From: Chlorokybus atmophyticus
Taxonomy: Eukaryota > Streptophyta > Chlorokybophyceae > Chlorokybales > Chlorokybaceae
Assembly (NCBI GenBank): GCA_009103225.1
Contig: RHPI01002402.1
Span: 44,684-108,683, forward strand
Direction: 5' to 3'
DNA length: 64,000 nt
This document shows, one piece after another, positions 11,013 to 22,425 of this stretch. Position 1 is the stretch's first letter; every line of letters starts with the position of its first letter. A model generated the notes under the pieces. The model had not been told where the DNA came from. It did no database searches and saw only the letters and a program-made list of their open reading frames with translations. The position numbers and the translations under genes are program-made.

Positions 11013-14000
11013 CTACACTACGAGCGTAACCGGTGTGTCCGTATCAGTTCCTGGCAACACCTGCACATTTCGACAGTAAGCAATGTCATATCAAGTACTC
11101 TTCCATACAAGCCGGAAGTTACAGAGCGAGAAAGTCATAACACACATCTTAGCGGCATGCAACTTGCCTTGCCAATGACAGCAGCTTGGGTGTAGCCGGC
11201 CTGCCTAAGCGCACTCAGACAGCTGTCAGCCTCCTCTGCTGGGACAGATGCTAGCAGCGGGCCCGCAGTCTGAGGATCAAACAAGAGCGGATACGCAGCT
11301 GCCGACGAAGCCTGCGCAACAAGCAAATCCACCAATACAATATAAGCAGCAACATCTCTGTGAGAAGGGCACGATGCAAGAAGTGGCTTCTGAATAATCA
11401 CCTCCCCAATATTTGAGATGGCTCTGCTCAAGCGTATGTTATCAGGATGCAATGAGCTGAAGATGCCAAGATGCGTGCACTCCACTGCGCCGGTTAAAAT
11501 AGGCAGCGCCGACACGTTGAAACTAACGTCCACTTGCGACGCCTTTATCATCTCAACAAGGTGTCCTGCAAAAAACCAGACAAGTCAAGCACAGACGGTG
11601 CATCACAACACTATGACGAGGCAATAGTTCATACCTAACAGTCCAAAGCCAGTCACGTCTGTGCACGCACTCGCGCCATGCTTCATGAACACACTGCCGG
11701 CGTCCTGCTGCGACTGCAGCATGCTGGCCACCGCCTCAGATATCCAGCTGCCTCTGGCTTTGCTTTGCATGTCCGCAGCAAACAACGTACCAGTGCCTAT
11801 GGGTTTGGTGATTATCAAGACATCACCCACCTGCATACCGCCCTGCATGAACGCTTGTTGTGAAGCAACAGTTTACGCGAAACACATTACACATAAACAC
11901 AACATAACAAACTAGCATCTACATGTGTCGTCATCACCTTGCGCATGAGCTGAGTTGGGTCTATGACGCCTGTCACAGAGAAACCCAGGGACAGCTCTAT
12001 GCCCTCTGCACTGTGCCCGCCAACAAGTGCACAACCCGCACTCTTTAGCACTTGCAAAGCTCCTGCCAACAGTTGGTAAAGCTCCTCTTCAACCTGCACA
12101 AGATAGCGTAAACACGAACAGTACAACCACTCAACCGCACATGCGTCACTCTACCTTGCTGTCAAGGCCGTGCGGAACTGTAGCGATGGCCAAAGCTGTT
12201 AGGGGCTGCGCGCCCATAGCGTAACAATCACCAAGCGCGTGGTTGGCGGCAATGCTGCCGAAAGTGTACGTGTCCTCTATGAATGAGCGAAAGAAGTCCA
12301 CTGTGTGCACAGTCACCATGCCATCAGGTATCTTCACAACAGCCGCATCATCCGGCGAGTCCAACCCAACCAACACCTCTGGCCTGCACAACATCAACAA
12401 GCCTGATGCAACGAGTTTCCAAAGATCACAACATTACCAAGTGTGTACCTTGTTGGAACATCAAGCCGTGCCAACACCCGCGAAAGAACGGATGAGCCGA
12501 TCTTTGAGCCGCATCCCCCGCATCGCATAGGCGCAGTGGTGATGGCGCTCAGAGCGTGCGCGCCAGACGCTACGGCCACAGCTGGCAGTTGCGGCTGCTG
12601 ATTTTGCATGGCGGGAAGGTTGGTGTACTTGGCCATCCATGCGCGATCAATGTAGTCCTATAGAAATGCACATGAGCAATGAGAGTTGAGTACACCAGAT
12701 ACTAATAAAAAGGTTGTGTGCGAACCTTCACTGTCCAAAGCCATCCACCCTCAAAGCACCAACCGCTCCGGTGCGCAAGAGCGTACTGGTCACCTGTTCT
12801 GCCAAAAACAGGAGCGCACTCAGCAGTAGGTGAAAACAGCTGTGAGAACAAACAGACTATGCCTGTCCACGCACCCAATTAGGGACAAGTAGTTGGTCTG
12901 CGGCACATATGGCAGCAATGGCTGGTTAAGCAAGGCGCGCCGCAGATTCTCGGCCAACGGCGGACCCTGCATGCATGTCAGCGCGTGCGCGCGCGTGTGT
13001 GTGAGAGAGAGCATATGTGCGTACACATCTTAACACAAACCATATTCTTTTGGGTATGTGCGTCAATTATTCGCTACTGTGCCAGGACATGACTTGGGCC
13101 GACGACATCAACTTACAGCTCTCACGGCAAACACGCCTGCTTTTGGCCTTGGGTGTATCAACGAGGCCGAGACGTCACCCGCTGCAAACACGCCCAGTTG
13201 CTTCACTGCTTGCAAGCACTCGTCCACATATACAAAACCATCCGGGTCTGATGCCAACCCCGATGATCCCAACCACTCTTGCGCAGAGGCCTGCGCATAC
13301 GTACAGCTGAGCCCTCCAGCAACGCAGCGCTGCATGTGTGCAACGCGTGTTTAAACACCTGTGTACACCAGATGCATTCATCGAACGGGAAACTGGTCCC
13401 ATCTGCGCTGTACAGGACGCCTTCAGCTACTCGGGCAATCTGTGTATTTGAGTGGACTGCAACACCTGCGACATAGAGTAACATAAGTGAGGGGACCTGC
13501 AATTGCAAATTAACAGTCTGCATGTTCTTTTACAAACACACCTCGCTGTTTAAGTATGCGCGCCATTTTGGAACGAGCGGTCTCATTGTATCTTGAGAGA
13601 AGCTTGCTTCGCGTGAAAAGAGAAAAGGATATCAGATCGGGCGGTTTGCCGACCGCCTGCAAGCATGGTAAGCTTAAACCTCTCTTCAAAAGCATGACAG
13701 AGAGGCATGCAGAACATTCAAAGATGCGTATATGGGTACCTGCAGCTCTTTGCGCAATCTATGGTCCATTGATAGAGTAAGCTCAACACCGGCTGGTCCA
13801 CCTCCAACCATTGCGATGCACATTGGCTGCAAGAGTACACTGCCAAATTGAGTCACAATATAGCAGCCAATATGCAATGACAGTTAAAGGCACACCTTTG
13901 TGGCAGCTACAACTCGAGCAATAAGCGGGTGCCAGCGTGCACCAAAAGAATAGATCGGCTTTACTGGTGTCGTGTGCTCAGAGGCGTTCTCAACACCTTT

Positions 14001-15044
14001 GGACTGTGCGCCATAACAATGAGATAAGACAACTACTTGCAGGATGAGAGCAGCAAGTCTACAACCACAGACTCACCGATGGTGTACTGCCAATGTCCAA
14101 TGACAGAACATCGTATAAAATAGGAGGCCGTCCTTCAAGCTGCACTTGCTTGCCCTAGCTTAAATGCAGGTCCATAGTGTTGATGTTCATGACAATCATG
14201 ATGATGATGATGGTGATGATGAAACGGCAAGCTACATTCAGCTTCACATCACACCAACCTGCAGGTTCAGGCCATTAGCCCTTGCATGCATTAGGCGTGC
14301 GCCAGCAAAGCGTGCCAGTCGCTGGAGGTCGATGTGGCACTCATCATAGCTGTAGTGCCCTGTATGTAAAGCCATACTTTAGCCAACCATTCCAGGCAAG
14401 CATGCGCGTCGAGATGATGGTAGAACCACTAACCTGCCACCCATCCTGGTAGCATGCCGCTGTATGGCGTCATGACATCGCTTGTGACCAGTGTGACCCT
14501 TACGCCAGGCATGGGTTTCATCCTAAAGTTCTTGAGTACGTGCACATGGCTGCGAGACAGCGGTGATGGTTAATTACTGTGTTAAGCAAACGGAGAGAGG
14601 CGGTGCTAACGCACATACACAACCCCTGAGTTTGCGATTAATACAGAGACAGGCAATTAACGGTGAGCAGCAATCAGCCCTCAACCGCGTACAACGCAAG
14701 ACAGTGAAAGTTACACGTTAAACTCGTTCAGTCACGTATAGAGTAACAAGAATGTTGTACACATGTCTACATGCACTGGTGTTGATGTTTGCAATCTTGT
14801 CTTGACAACAGCGGGATGGTCGTGCAACAAGTAAGGTACCACAAGCTGCAAGGTTCGTGACTCATGTCGCACACAACCACAGTCGTAGGTGCACAATTAC
14901 AACTAGTATGCTACCACAAGCTGCCAGGTTTAACACGAAATGGTGGTACATGCTGAATGCAAGGACAGCAACTACAACCAACCTGTGGCCGCCACCTACG
15001 AGCACCAGATCCTTCACTACAGGGGTGCGAGTAGAGTTTTCCAT
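11013..15044 (-). CDS. selD: Selenide, water dikinase fused to an N-terminal FAD/NAD oxidoreductase domain (SelD-NDH type)
   Basis: The C-terminal half makes selenophosphate from selenide and ATP, the selenium donor for selenocysteine. The N-terminal half is a pyridine nucleotide-disulfide oxidoreductase (NDH-2-like) domain. The ATG at 15044 gives a leader directly before DLVLVGGGH, the first dinucleotide-binding motif. Later exons show [20 protein letters not shown], a second motif [12 protein letters not shown] (about 13790-13845) and AAGD (about 13180). The SelD part begins near 12630, with CGGCGSKIG (about 12505-12530; the Cys equivalent to E. coli Cys17 is kept and is not selenocysteine), [28 protein letters not shown] and [10 protein letters not shown]. 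The last intron (11061-11167) is GC-AG; the final 48-nt exon restores the family ending VIGK|VLPG. At least 13 exons. This fusion is known in cyanobacteria and some algae. An upstream exon with a targeting peptide cannot be excluded. Confidence 0.92.
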
Positions 15045-16176
15045 CAAAGCAGCAGCTGCTTGCCTACTTCCTCGCAACAGCAGCACGCCTGATTGTCGTT
15101 GCGCAGTAGGAGGAGCCGCAGGCAAATGCAGCAGCAGCAATTGCTATATGCTTTTAGGCTGCATGCTTCCCCGATAGCCCACGACAGCAACCATCACAGC
15201 AGCAGCAGCCTACAGCTACCGCCGCCGACGCCACCGCCGCCGAGCCTGCCCCTCATGTCCGTAGCAACAATCAGTTCGCCTTGGAGTCCAAGCAGCGCTT
15301 GCGAGTAAGGCGACGAGGCTGCGGAGGCCAAGGTGGATGTGTAGGAGGTAAAGGGGGAGGTGGCGGCTGGAGCGGTGTTGGCCACGCAGAGTAGGGAGGA
15401 CGTTGTACTACTTGTGTTTTAGCAAGCAAGCAAACAGGTAGCCAGGGTGGTGGAGTGCTTTAACGCTTGTACGCCGTTGCCTTGCGCATGAGCGGCAGCA
15501 ATCTTCTGTTCAACAAGCTGTTGGAGTCAGGGTTTGTACTCGTTTCTAAACGTTTCGCTGCCTGTTCAAGCCAGGCTGCTTGAACGCGCGTGTTTTCCCC
15601 GTGCTGGACAGTTCACAGGTGGGTGACGATTGATAAAATGAGTTGTTGCCGACGGCATGCATGTGTGAAAAAAACGGTCGCACTAATTACTTCAGAGTCA
15701 CTTCACTGCAGACAAGTGTCGAGTATATACCAAAGACTAAAAGAACAGAAGCTCATAGTCTTGTCAATGAAGGAGAATCGAGGCTGTCTATCTTAAGCTG
15801 GTACAACGCTTGCCCGTCGATAGAGTAGTTACATTAACCATGGTGCAAGCAGGATAGGCGTGCATGTGCTTGTTTCTGCACAGCAATCACGTGTCTCGCC
15901 AAGTCCCTCGCTGTACTGCGTGCTATTTGGCATTACGACCACAGCATCTGAATTCGTTAGCATCTAATGCTTATTATTGAACGCCGCTGGCAACTGCAGC
16001 CACATACAGAGCAATTGTGCAGCTGCACTACGGCAGTTGCATGCACTATTACACGAAGAGCAGCTGGTACTGTGATAGGGCTTGCACTTTTGCAGCTGCA
16101 TGAGTTTTCAACAATCCCGGCAGGCCGTTGGCTCCTGCGCCAATTAATTGGCCGCCCTGTTAGCAGGCGTGTCAAG
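15045..16176. promoter_or_regulatory. Divergent intergenic region, selD / FIST gene
   Basis: 1.1 kb between divergent starts. The part at 15100-15400 is rich in GCC/GCA triplets and could encode a leader for selD through an extra upstream exon, but no ATG plus clean splice can be demonstrated. An open frame continues upstream of the FIST start to 15967, most likely 5' UTR. No specific promoter site is recognised. Confidence 0.35.
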
Positions 16177-18500
16177 ATGCAAGCAGTCAGTGCTTCAAGC
16201 ACAGCTATAGTAAGCTCCCTGCCAGCCTTCACAACTGTGTCGAGGCAGCAGGCGCGTTCCATACAAGAACAGAGAAGAAGGCACAACAAACACGCACAGT
16301 TTGGCTCACGGGAGTTGTTGGCTAACTCGCTCGATGCCGGCGTACTGCAACAATGCGGCCGCAAGCCTATCAGCCGTGTCAAGACGGTTGCATGCGCCGA
16401 CAACTCCGCTGCACAGCAAGCCGTGCGTGAAGACTCGTCCAGTGTGCTGAAGTGGGTGTCAGCGCTTTCTACTGCACCGGACTGGACCGCTGCTATGGAC
16501 GAGCTTGCGACAAGTGTCATCAGCCAGACAAGCACTAACTCGTACGATGTGGGCTTTCTGTTCGTCACCACCAGTTTCGCATTCTCTTTCCAGGAAGCGA
16601 TTGACCATTTGGCACACAAGCTGAAGGCAAGTTTTGAGCAAAGCAAAACAGAGTTCGACTTATACAAAAAGTGGTCTGCTGTCCTGATTGTGACATGGTG
16701 CAGATTAAACAGCTCATTGGTTGTGTTGGAGGTGGTGTGGTAGGCGCTCAACAAGAGCTTGAGATGGTTCCGGGTGCTTCGCTCTGCGTTGGCAACCTAC
16801 CAGCTGACAGTCAGGTATATCAGCACGTGGCCTCATGCGAGTATGGGTCCCCTGTCCCGCTCGCGTTCAGTATGGCGTTATCTTGGCCAGGTGCATTCAC
16901 GTGGTTTGTAGAGCCTCAGCACATGCAATCGTACTGCATGCTGAGATCTGATATGTAGTGTCACCCTCAGGCTGAGTCGTAGATAGGCAAGTTGGCATGT
17001 CACGAGCAAAGCAGGCACTGCACCCGTAGCCATGCTTGCCATTGGTTCTGCTTGGTTTGCTAAAATCAGTTGCTGCGACCTACCATACAATTGTTTACAA
17101 GTGTTTTAAAACGTCACTGCCTGTTAGCACTTACTACTCCTAGCTCGCTCCCATGCCTGTTCATTGTTCATGCGTTGCAGCATGAGTCTCGTATGTATGC
17201 ATGAAAGACTGCACAACACTTACTTATCAAACTATGCGCACATGCAGGTCAAACCTTTCTTTCTGACTGCCAGCAGCATGCCTGATCTGGACAGCAGGCA
17301 AAGCGCCTGGTACGATGCATTGGGGTTCACGCCACAGCCATCAGAGCCGCCGCCCGCTTTTGTACTGTTCGCTACACCGGACTCACCCGTGGCAGAGATT
17401 TTACAAGGGCTGGACTTCGCTTTTCCTGGCTCAACGAAGATTGGCGGCTTAACTGTCACGCCCACCCTCAACATCGACACACTGTTTGTGGATGGTGAAC
17501 TGAAACGTAGGTACTTGAAGCTGTGCCAAGGCTGGCTTACTCACCCTATCTACATGCACTGAGCATTTTATACTCTGCTTGCTCAGGTGGTGGTGTTGCT
17601 GGCTTGATCATCTCTGGCAACGTTGAAGTTGCAAGTATTGTTGCTCAAGGCTGCCGTCCGGTAGGACAGATTCATACAATCACCAAGGCCTCGAAAAACG
17701 TCATCTTGGAACTGGACGGCAAGCCAGCTGTGCAAAGCATCATCGAGTTGTTGGAGAGAGCAGGTAGGTAGGCTGGGGTGTGTTGAGCAGTTGACTTGTC
17801 AGCATCTCCTCCGACCATACACCCAATATTACACTTGGCAGAGTCGACGGACAAACAGCTCATCCGCTCTGCCCTCTTCACCGGCATCGTGCGCGATGAG
17901 TTTACGACGGAGCCTGCTCCAGGGGACTACTTGATACGCCAACTGTTGGGACTTGTCCGTGACAATGGCGCACTTGTGGTTGGTAAGTGAAGTGATTGGT
18001 ACATGTCTCATGACTGTCAAATGTGCGATCAGTATAGTACAAGTTCAGTAGCTGCCTCATCGTATGTACGTATTGACAGTGCTTGTATGTTTTGTACTTT
18101 TTGTGCAGGGGACTACGTTCGCACTGGGCAGCGTCTTCGCTTCCATGTGCGCGATGCGCAGACGAGTCGCGAGGACATCAGCACGTTGTTGGCTCGCTTC
18201 CGCAGCGAGCGCGCTTTGTCGGCCAGCGTTGATGACACGGACTTGTCCAGTCAGCAGCAGCAGCCGATCGGCGCGTTGATGTTTGCATGCACAGGGCGAG
18301 GTGTCGGGTTGTACGGTGAGGCCGACTTCGACACGCGTACGTTCCACCAGCTCTATCCCAACGTTCCAATGGCGGGCGCTTTCGTCAACGGCGAGATTGG
18401 ACCTGTTGGCAGCGGTGCATTCAAGCAGACGTTCCTCCATGGATTCACCAGCGTTGTGGCTTTGGTGTATCCAAGAGGCTGTAACAACGTTGAAGCGTAA
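16177..18500 (+). CDS. FIST-domain protein (FIST N + FIST C)
   Basis: FIST domains are predicted small-ligand sensor modules found in bacterial signalling proteins and in eukaryotic F-box proteins such as FBXO22. I chose the ATG at 16177, which gives a short Ser/Ala-rich possible targeting leader; an in-frame ATG at 15967 exists but adds a Cys-rich stretch unlike the family. Exon 1 ends at 16626 after LAHKLK. A 77-nt GC-AG intron (16627-16703) joins it to LIGCVGGGVVGAQQELE. After a long intron, exons encode FFLTASSMPDL, FPGSTKIGG (about 17430), GGGVAGLIISG, GCRPVGQ, then the FIST C part with GDYVRTGQRLRFHVRD (18110-18160), GALMFACTGRG (about 18270-18300), PMAGAFVNGEIGPVG and LHGFTSVVAL, ending at 18500. 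No F-box is visible. The ligand and partner are unknown. Confidence 0.85.
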
Positions 18501-18800
18501 TGCAACATATCAAAGCAAGTGCCGTCTTGCTGAGACACGCTTTCCAAGGCACGGAGGTTACGTGATGCACACAGCCTGCATGCCTTCGAAGCAGGTCCTG
18601 GTAGGTGTAAAGTTGGTGCCACGGTCGTGACTCACAGTTGGTTGGGGAGTGGCGACTTAATGTATAGGTAATGCTGCCACTGATATCGCACATACAACAT
18701 GTATAGGTGGTCGGTTTGATGCAATGTACGGTAGCAATTGTGACACTCGTACATCCAGCTTGATGCATGTGCTTTGTGACGCCTGCTGAGGTTTGTACAG

Positions 18801-19919
18801 ACTTCAGCTCCACAACAGCCTTGGACAGATTTTTGTGCCGCACGCAGTCAAGCCCCACTCGCTGCTGGTACATCCGCACGCTGGACTGAGCATAAGCTGT
18901 TGTACAGGATGTATGCCCTCGCTGCGCAGCATCCGGTTTTCAAAGCCAACATTGTAAGCGCCTTATCACATCACGTGTACGCGATCAGAGCTGCAGCGGG
19001 GTGAGCGAGGGATGGTGTAGGCGGCGGAGGGGGTGGAGGAGAGGGAGGGTCGGGGAGTCAGCGTCCTGCTGCTGTTGGCATCGCTACTGCTGCGACTGAC
19101 CCACTAACCAAGAAGCATCTGCAGGTGCCTAAGCTGGCCGTGCATACATGCATGCCTGCATGATTAACAGGGGGGCAGTAGTGGTAGTAGGGGTAGAGGT
19201 AGGCGGGTGGTAGATAGCAGGTGCGTGGTTGAACCCGGTGGTTGAGTTGGTGAGTTTGTTATGTTGATGTTGCTTTGCATGTGAACATGGCATGTTTGAC
19301 ATTGCACGCTCGAAATCCCTGTTCCTTCTTTTATACAGTCAAGTCAGGCAGTAGTTATCTGAACCGTCATGAGAGCTGTCCCTACCCTCGTTACTCGAGG
19401 AGCATGAGGAGCAGAGTTGCTGCTGCTCTTTGTTGCATTAGAAGCTGTGGGTGCGTTGAGAGAACTGCTCAATCAGCAGCGGTTGAAGCGGGATGCAAAC
19501 AGAGATATTGCAGTCTTGCTGGTGGCTAAGGACGTAAAGCACTATTTTCAGGTCCTTGTCCCATGTGCGGGTGCATGGGTTCGCGCTGTGCGTAAGCGCG
19601 TGTTGGGGAGGGAGGCGGGGTAATCGATATTTAAATGTAAAGTCTACACTCCAATGTCATGCATGCCTAGTCTTTGCAGTCATCAACCACTAACACTGCG
19701 CACAGCACTGTTTAGTGGTGATGAAATGCGTGGGTGCGCGGGTGCATGGGCTTGTGCAGCCATTGGCTATTGCGACTCCCGCTTGCTCACCTCACGCGTC
19801 ATACCGTTTTTGTGTACCGCACTCCAGACGAGACTCTCTTGCACGCATACCGATGCGAAGCCGCCGCCGCCGCCGCCGCAAAGAATGTGTTCAACGCAAG
19901 CAAAGCTATAGACTTATAA
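18801..19919 (+). CDS. Unidentified multi-exon coding candidate
   Basis: I do not recognise the family. Three stretches look coding and are bordered by plausible splice sites. The first runs from an acceptor at 18800 (TGTACAG) to ATT|GTAAGC near 18950 and includes WTEHKLLYRMYALAAQHPVF. The second, about 19408-19551, includes VALEAVGALRELLNQQRLK and DIAVLLVAK. The third starts after an acceptor near 19829 and includes DETLLHAYRCEA, a run of seven alanines, NVFNASKAIDL and the stop TAA at 19917-19919. The mix of charged and aliphatic residues suggests a small helical protein. No start codon or first exon can be assigned. It ends only 22 bp before tRNA-Cys. It could be spurious. Confidence 0.35.
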
Positions 19920-19941
19920 GTTGCCCCATTGGCCCTCATCC

Positions 19942-20013
19942 GGACGTATAGCTCAGTGGTAGAGCGGCTGACTGCAGATCAGCAGGTCCCCAGTTCAAAC
20001 CTGGGTGCGTCCT
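19942..20013 (+). tRNA. tRNA-Cys (GCA)
   Basis: Full cloverleaf of 72 nt. The 7-bp acceptor stem (GGACGTA with TGCGTCC) has one G-T pair. The D arm is AGCTCAGTGGTAGAGC, the anticodon stem GCTGA/TCAGC has the loop CTGCAGA (anticodon GCA), and the T arm is CCCAG-TTCAAAC-CTGGG. The discriminator is T. There is no intron. The internal A and B boxes are intact (TAGCTCAGTGG; GTTCAAAC). It looks like a functional cytosolic eukaryotic tRNA-Cys. Confidence 0.97.
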
Positions 20014-20760
20014 GCAATCCCAGGAAAAACGCGCTGGTCGGTCACACGACTCCTTCATAGGGCACTGCCTGCACCGCGGTTATTGCGGACCGACGACGCT
20101 GATGGCGGCTCGCGCCAGATTGCGTAATTTTAATGTAGCATCAGCCTCCAAACATTCACACGGTGTTCTGTAACAACCACATGTTACTGCCCTAGCTATT
20201 TGATAACTTCTATGCGCATGATTATAACAAGCATACTAACACGACTATCAGCATGTTCACACAGCAACTCGCGCATTGCGCACAACTCAACCCTAAGCGC
20301 TGCATTGTATTACATCCTCTGTCTCGCGTGTGCTAGCACGCCCGCTTATATAGTGCTAGCTATACAAGTACATACTATAGATATAGTGTATCCCTGGCAT
20401 GATTGCTGACATTGCTGACATCGCTGATGAATGTTACAATATGCCATGTGATATCGACTCTGTCAATATCACTTAACTAGTCATAAGCGATCTCGTTGAT
20501 GTAATGTTACGCGATCGTTACAGTTCTTAGCATCACAATGTGTTAATTGATGTCATATGCTGCGCGCGGCTCACGTCAGATTCGCTGTATCGGTATGTGA
20601 TTGTAATGCAGCATCAGCCTTCAAATACTCACATGGTATTCTCAGCATCACAACTGGTAGTACATGTGTACTATGTTAAGTCACGCCTTCTTCTGCTCAC
20701 ACACACACACACACACAAACACATGTGTCGTGCACGTTGCATACATCACGTGCAAATTCT

Positions 20761-20762
<2 letters not shown>

Positions 20763-20826
<64 letters not shown>
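20763..20826. repeat. (AC)32 microsatellite
   Basis: 64 bp of uninterrupted AC dinucleotide. A shorter CA run (about 20698-20718) lies 45 bp upstream. Open frames of His-Thr or Cys-Val repeats through it are artefacts of the repeat. Confidence 0.98.
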
Positions 20827-20831
<5 letters not shown>

Positions 20832-22305
20832 GGGCAAGCATATATGTGCATACACCGAGGTGTATATAAAGGGTATGGTACTATGGCAACATGCATGGTG
20901 TGCGGGCAATGTGAGTAACATGCATGACAAATAACCTTCACCACTCACATAGCAGTCACAACCGAGCTAGTGCTATCTACGCTATGCTATGCTTGTACTA
21001 GCCCGCCCGGTTATACATACAGCAAGCATGCAGAAAACAGTACCTGCCCACAAGGGCTGCGGTTAGCAGTTGCTGGCTAGGACGGCAACGGCAGCAACAA
21101 CAGCGACGCGGACTCCAACGCCCTCCTCCCTTCCGCCTCCCGCCAGCGCCACCTTCCCAGCCCTTGCTCAGCAATGGCAGCCGCTGTCGCCACTGCCGTA
21201 CTTTAGAGTTTCGTCAGTTGCATCGTAGCATGCACGATGCACAGTCACGCATGTCATGCATGTGCTGCAGCACTCCCTTGCTGCTGTCGTTGTGCTTACT
21301 TCAATCTAAACACAAAGTGCAATATGGTTTTTCTTATCGCATGCACATTGTGCACGTTTTGTATACAACAACCCTTTCATCTACATAAAGTGCTTGCAAA
21401 AAGAGAGACAGTTGCATTTGGGATGGTTTCCCTTGCTTTATGCCCCAAATGGCCAGCTGTTGTAGCTGTGCCGGGAACGAGTGCAGTGCTTAAAGCTCTT
21501 TAGTGCAAAGATTACACGGTGTAGTAGTTTGCCCCTATGCAGATGTGTCCCTGTGCACAATGTGCATACATCACGGTTGCATGATTGCATGATGCATAAT
21601 TGAAGTGTTAGCTACTTCAGAAAGTACCACTATCTTCACCTATTCATTGACGCGTCATGCATTGAATGATGCACGTGTGCAAACATGTTCACAGTAGTTG
21701 TCATTATTTGAGACAGGGCATTGCTATGATGATGTCGGAAATGATTCCAATACCGTCGAGCTGACGGTAAATTGGTATAGGTATATTGGTATAGGTATAC
21801 ACCAATGTTCATTGCGAGCATTGAAAATTACTCATCCCTAAAACGCGCGATGCAATGGAACACGCCTACCATCAATGAACATCATGAGGTAGCGCGTTAA
21901 CGGCGATTGCCGAGGGTTTTTAATTCTTGTGCCATCTAACAATCTCATATAGGGCGAACAAGTTGTGGCAACGTAATGTTTGTATTGAAATGACTCTACC
22001 ACTATCTTGCGGAATCTGCCTGAGGACATTCAAAGCAGTGCATCCCATGTGCCACGCATGTCATGATGATCTGTTTCGTACTACAAGCAACCTTGCCGCA
22101 TCTCATTTAAGCAAGACATACGGCAAAGTTCCACTTAACAGCAAACATGCATACACTCACAACTAAGCTATGCCTATGGCAAGTTCATCTGCAGCAACAC
22201 CATTTCTAACAATGCAACCCTTCAGTGAAATTGTTAGTCACTAAAATTAATTAGATGGTTGAGTAGCACATGATCTTCCTCACAAGGTTGTGGAATGCAG
22301 TCCCG

Positions 22306-22356
22306 CAACTTGCCAACTAACAGCAGCAACCGAAGCTGCTGTTAGTTGGCAAGTTG
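22306..22356. repeat. Perfect 22-bp hairpin, 7-nt loop
   Basis: The left arm 22306-22327 and right arm 22335-22356 are exact reverse complements around AACCGAA. It lies 70 bp beyond the stop codon of the minus-strand atypical SDR gene, so it is probably in that gene's 3' UTR or just after it. On the transcript it would fold into a very stable stem. Confidence 0.95.
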
Positions 22357-22425
22357 AAATACACAGATTCAAATGCTGCAAGAAGAAGTCATGATGCAGC
22401 TGCTGACTGCAGTGCGCTGCCATAT

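Larger units (their letters stand above)
20014..22425. other. Gene-poor intergenic region
   Basis: 2.4 kb with no protein-like open frame. It contains the CA microsatellite, a diverged direct repeat of about 75 bp (about 20115-20190 and 20570-20655, sharing the core GCATCAGCC and flanking words), a short GGTATA-rich tandem stretch at about 21773-21800, and the 22-bp hairpin near the right edge. The right end should include the 3' UTR of the minus-strand atypical SDR gene. Confidence 0.5.

Noticed and set aside
11135-11551. SelD C terminus reading CMPLRCVL after VIGKAS
   Set aside because: This is read-through into the GC-AG intron; splicing restores the family ending.
15957-16754. 265-codon minus-strand open frame
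   Set aside because: Antisense shadow of FIST exon 1, whose plus-strand product matches a family.
18445-18879. 144-codon minus-strand open frame
   Set aside because: Antisense to the FIST 3' end and to the unidentified candidate; composition not protein-like.
20540-20948. His-Thr and Cys-Val repeat open frames
   Set aside because: Translations of the (AC)32 repeat.
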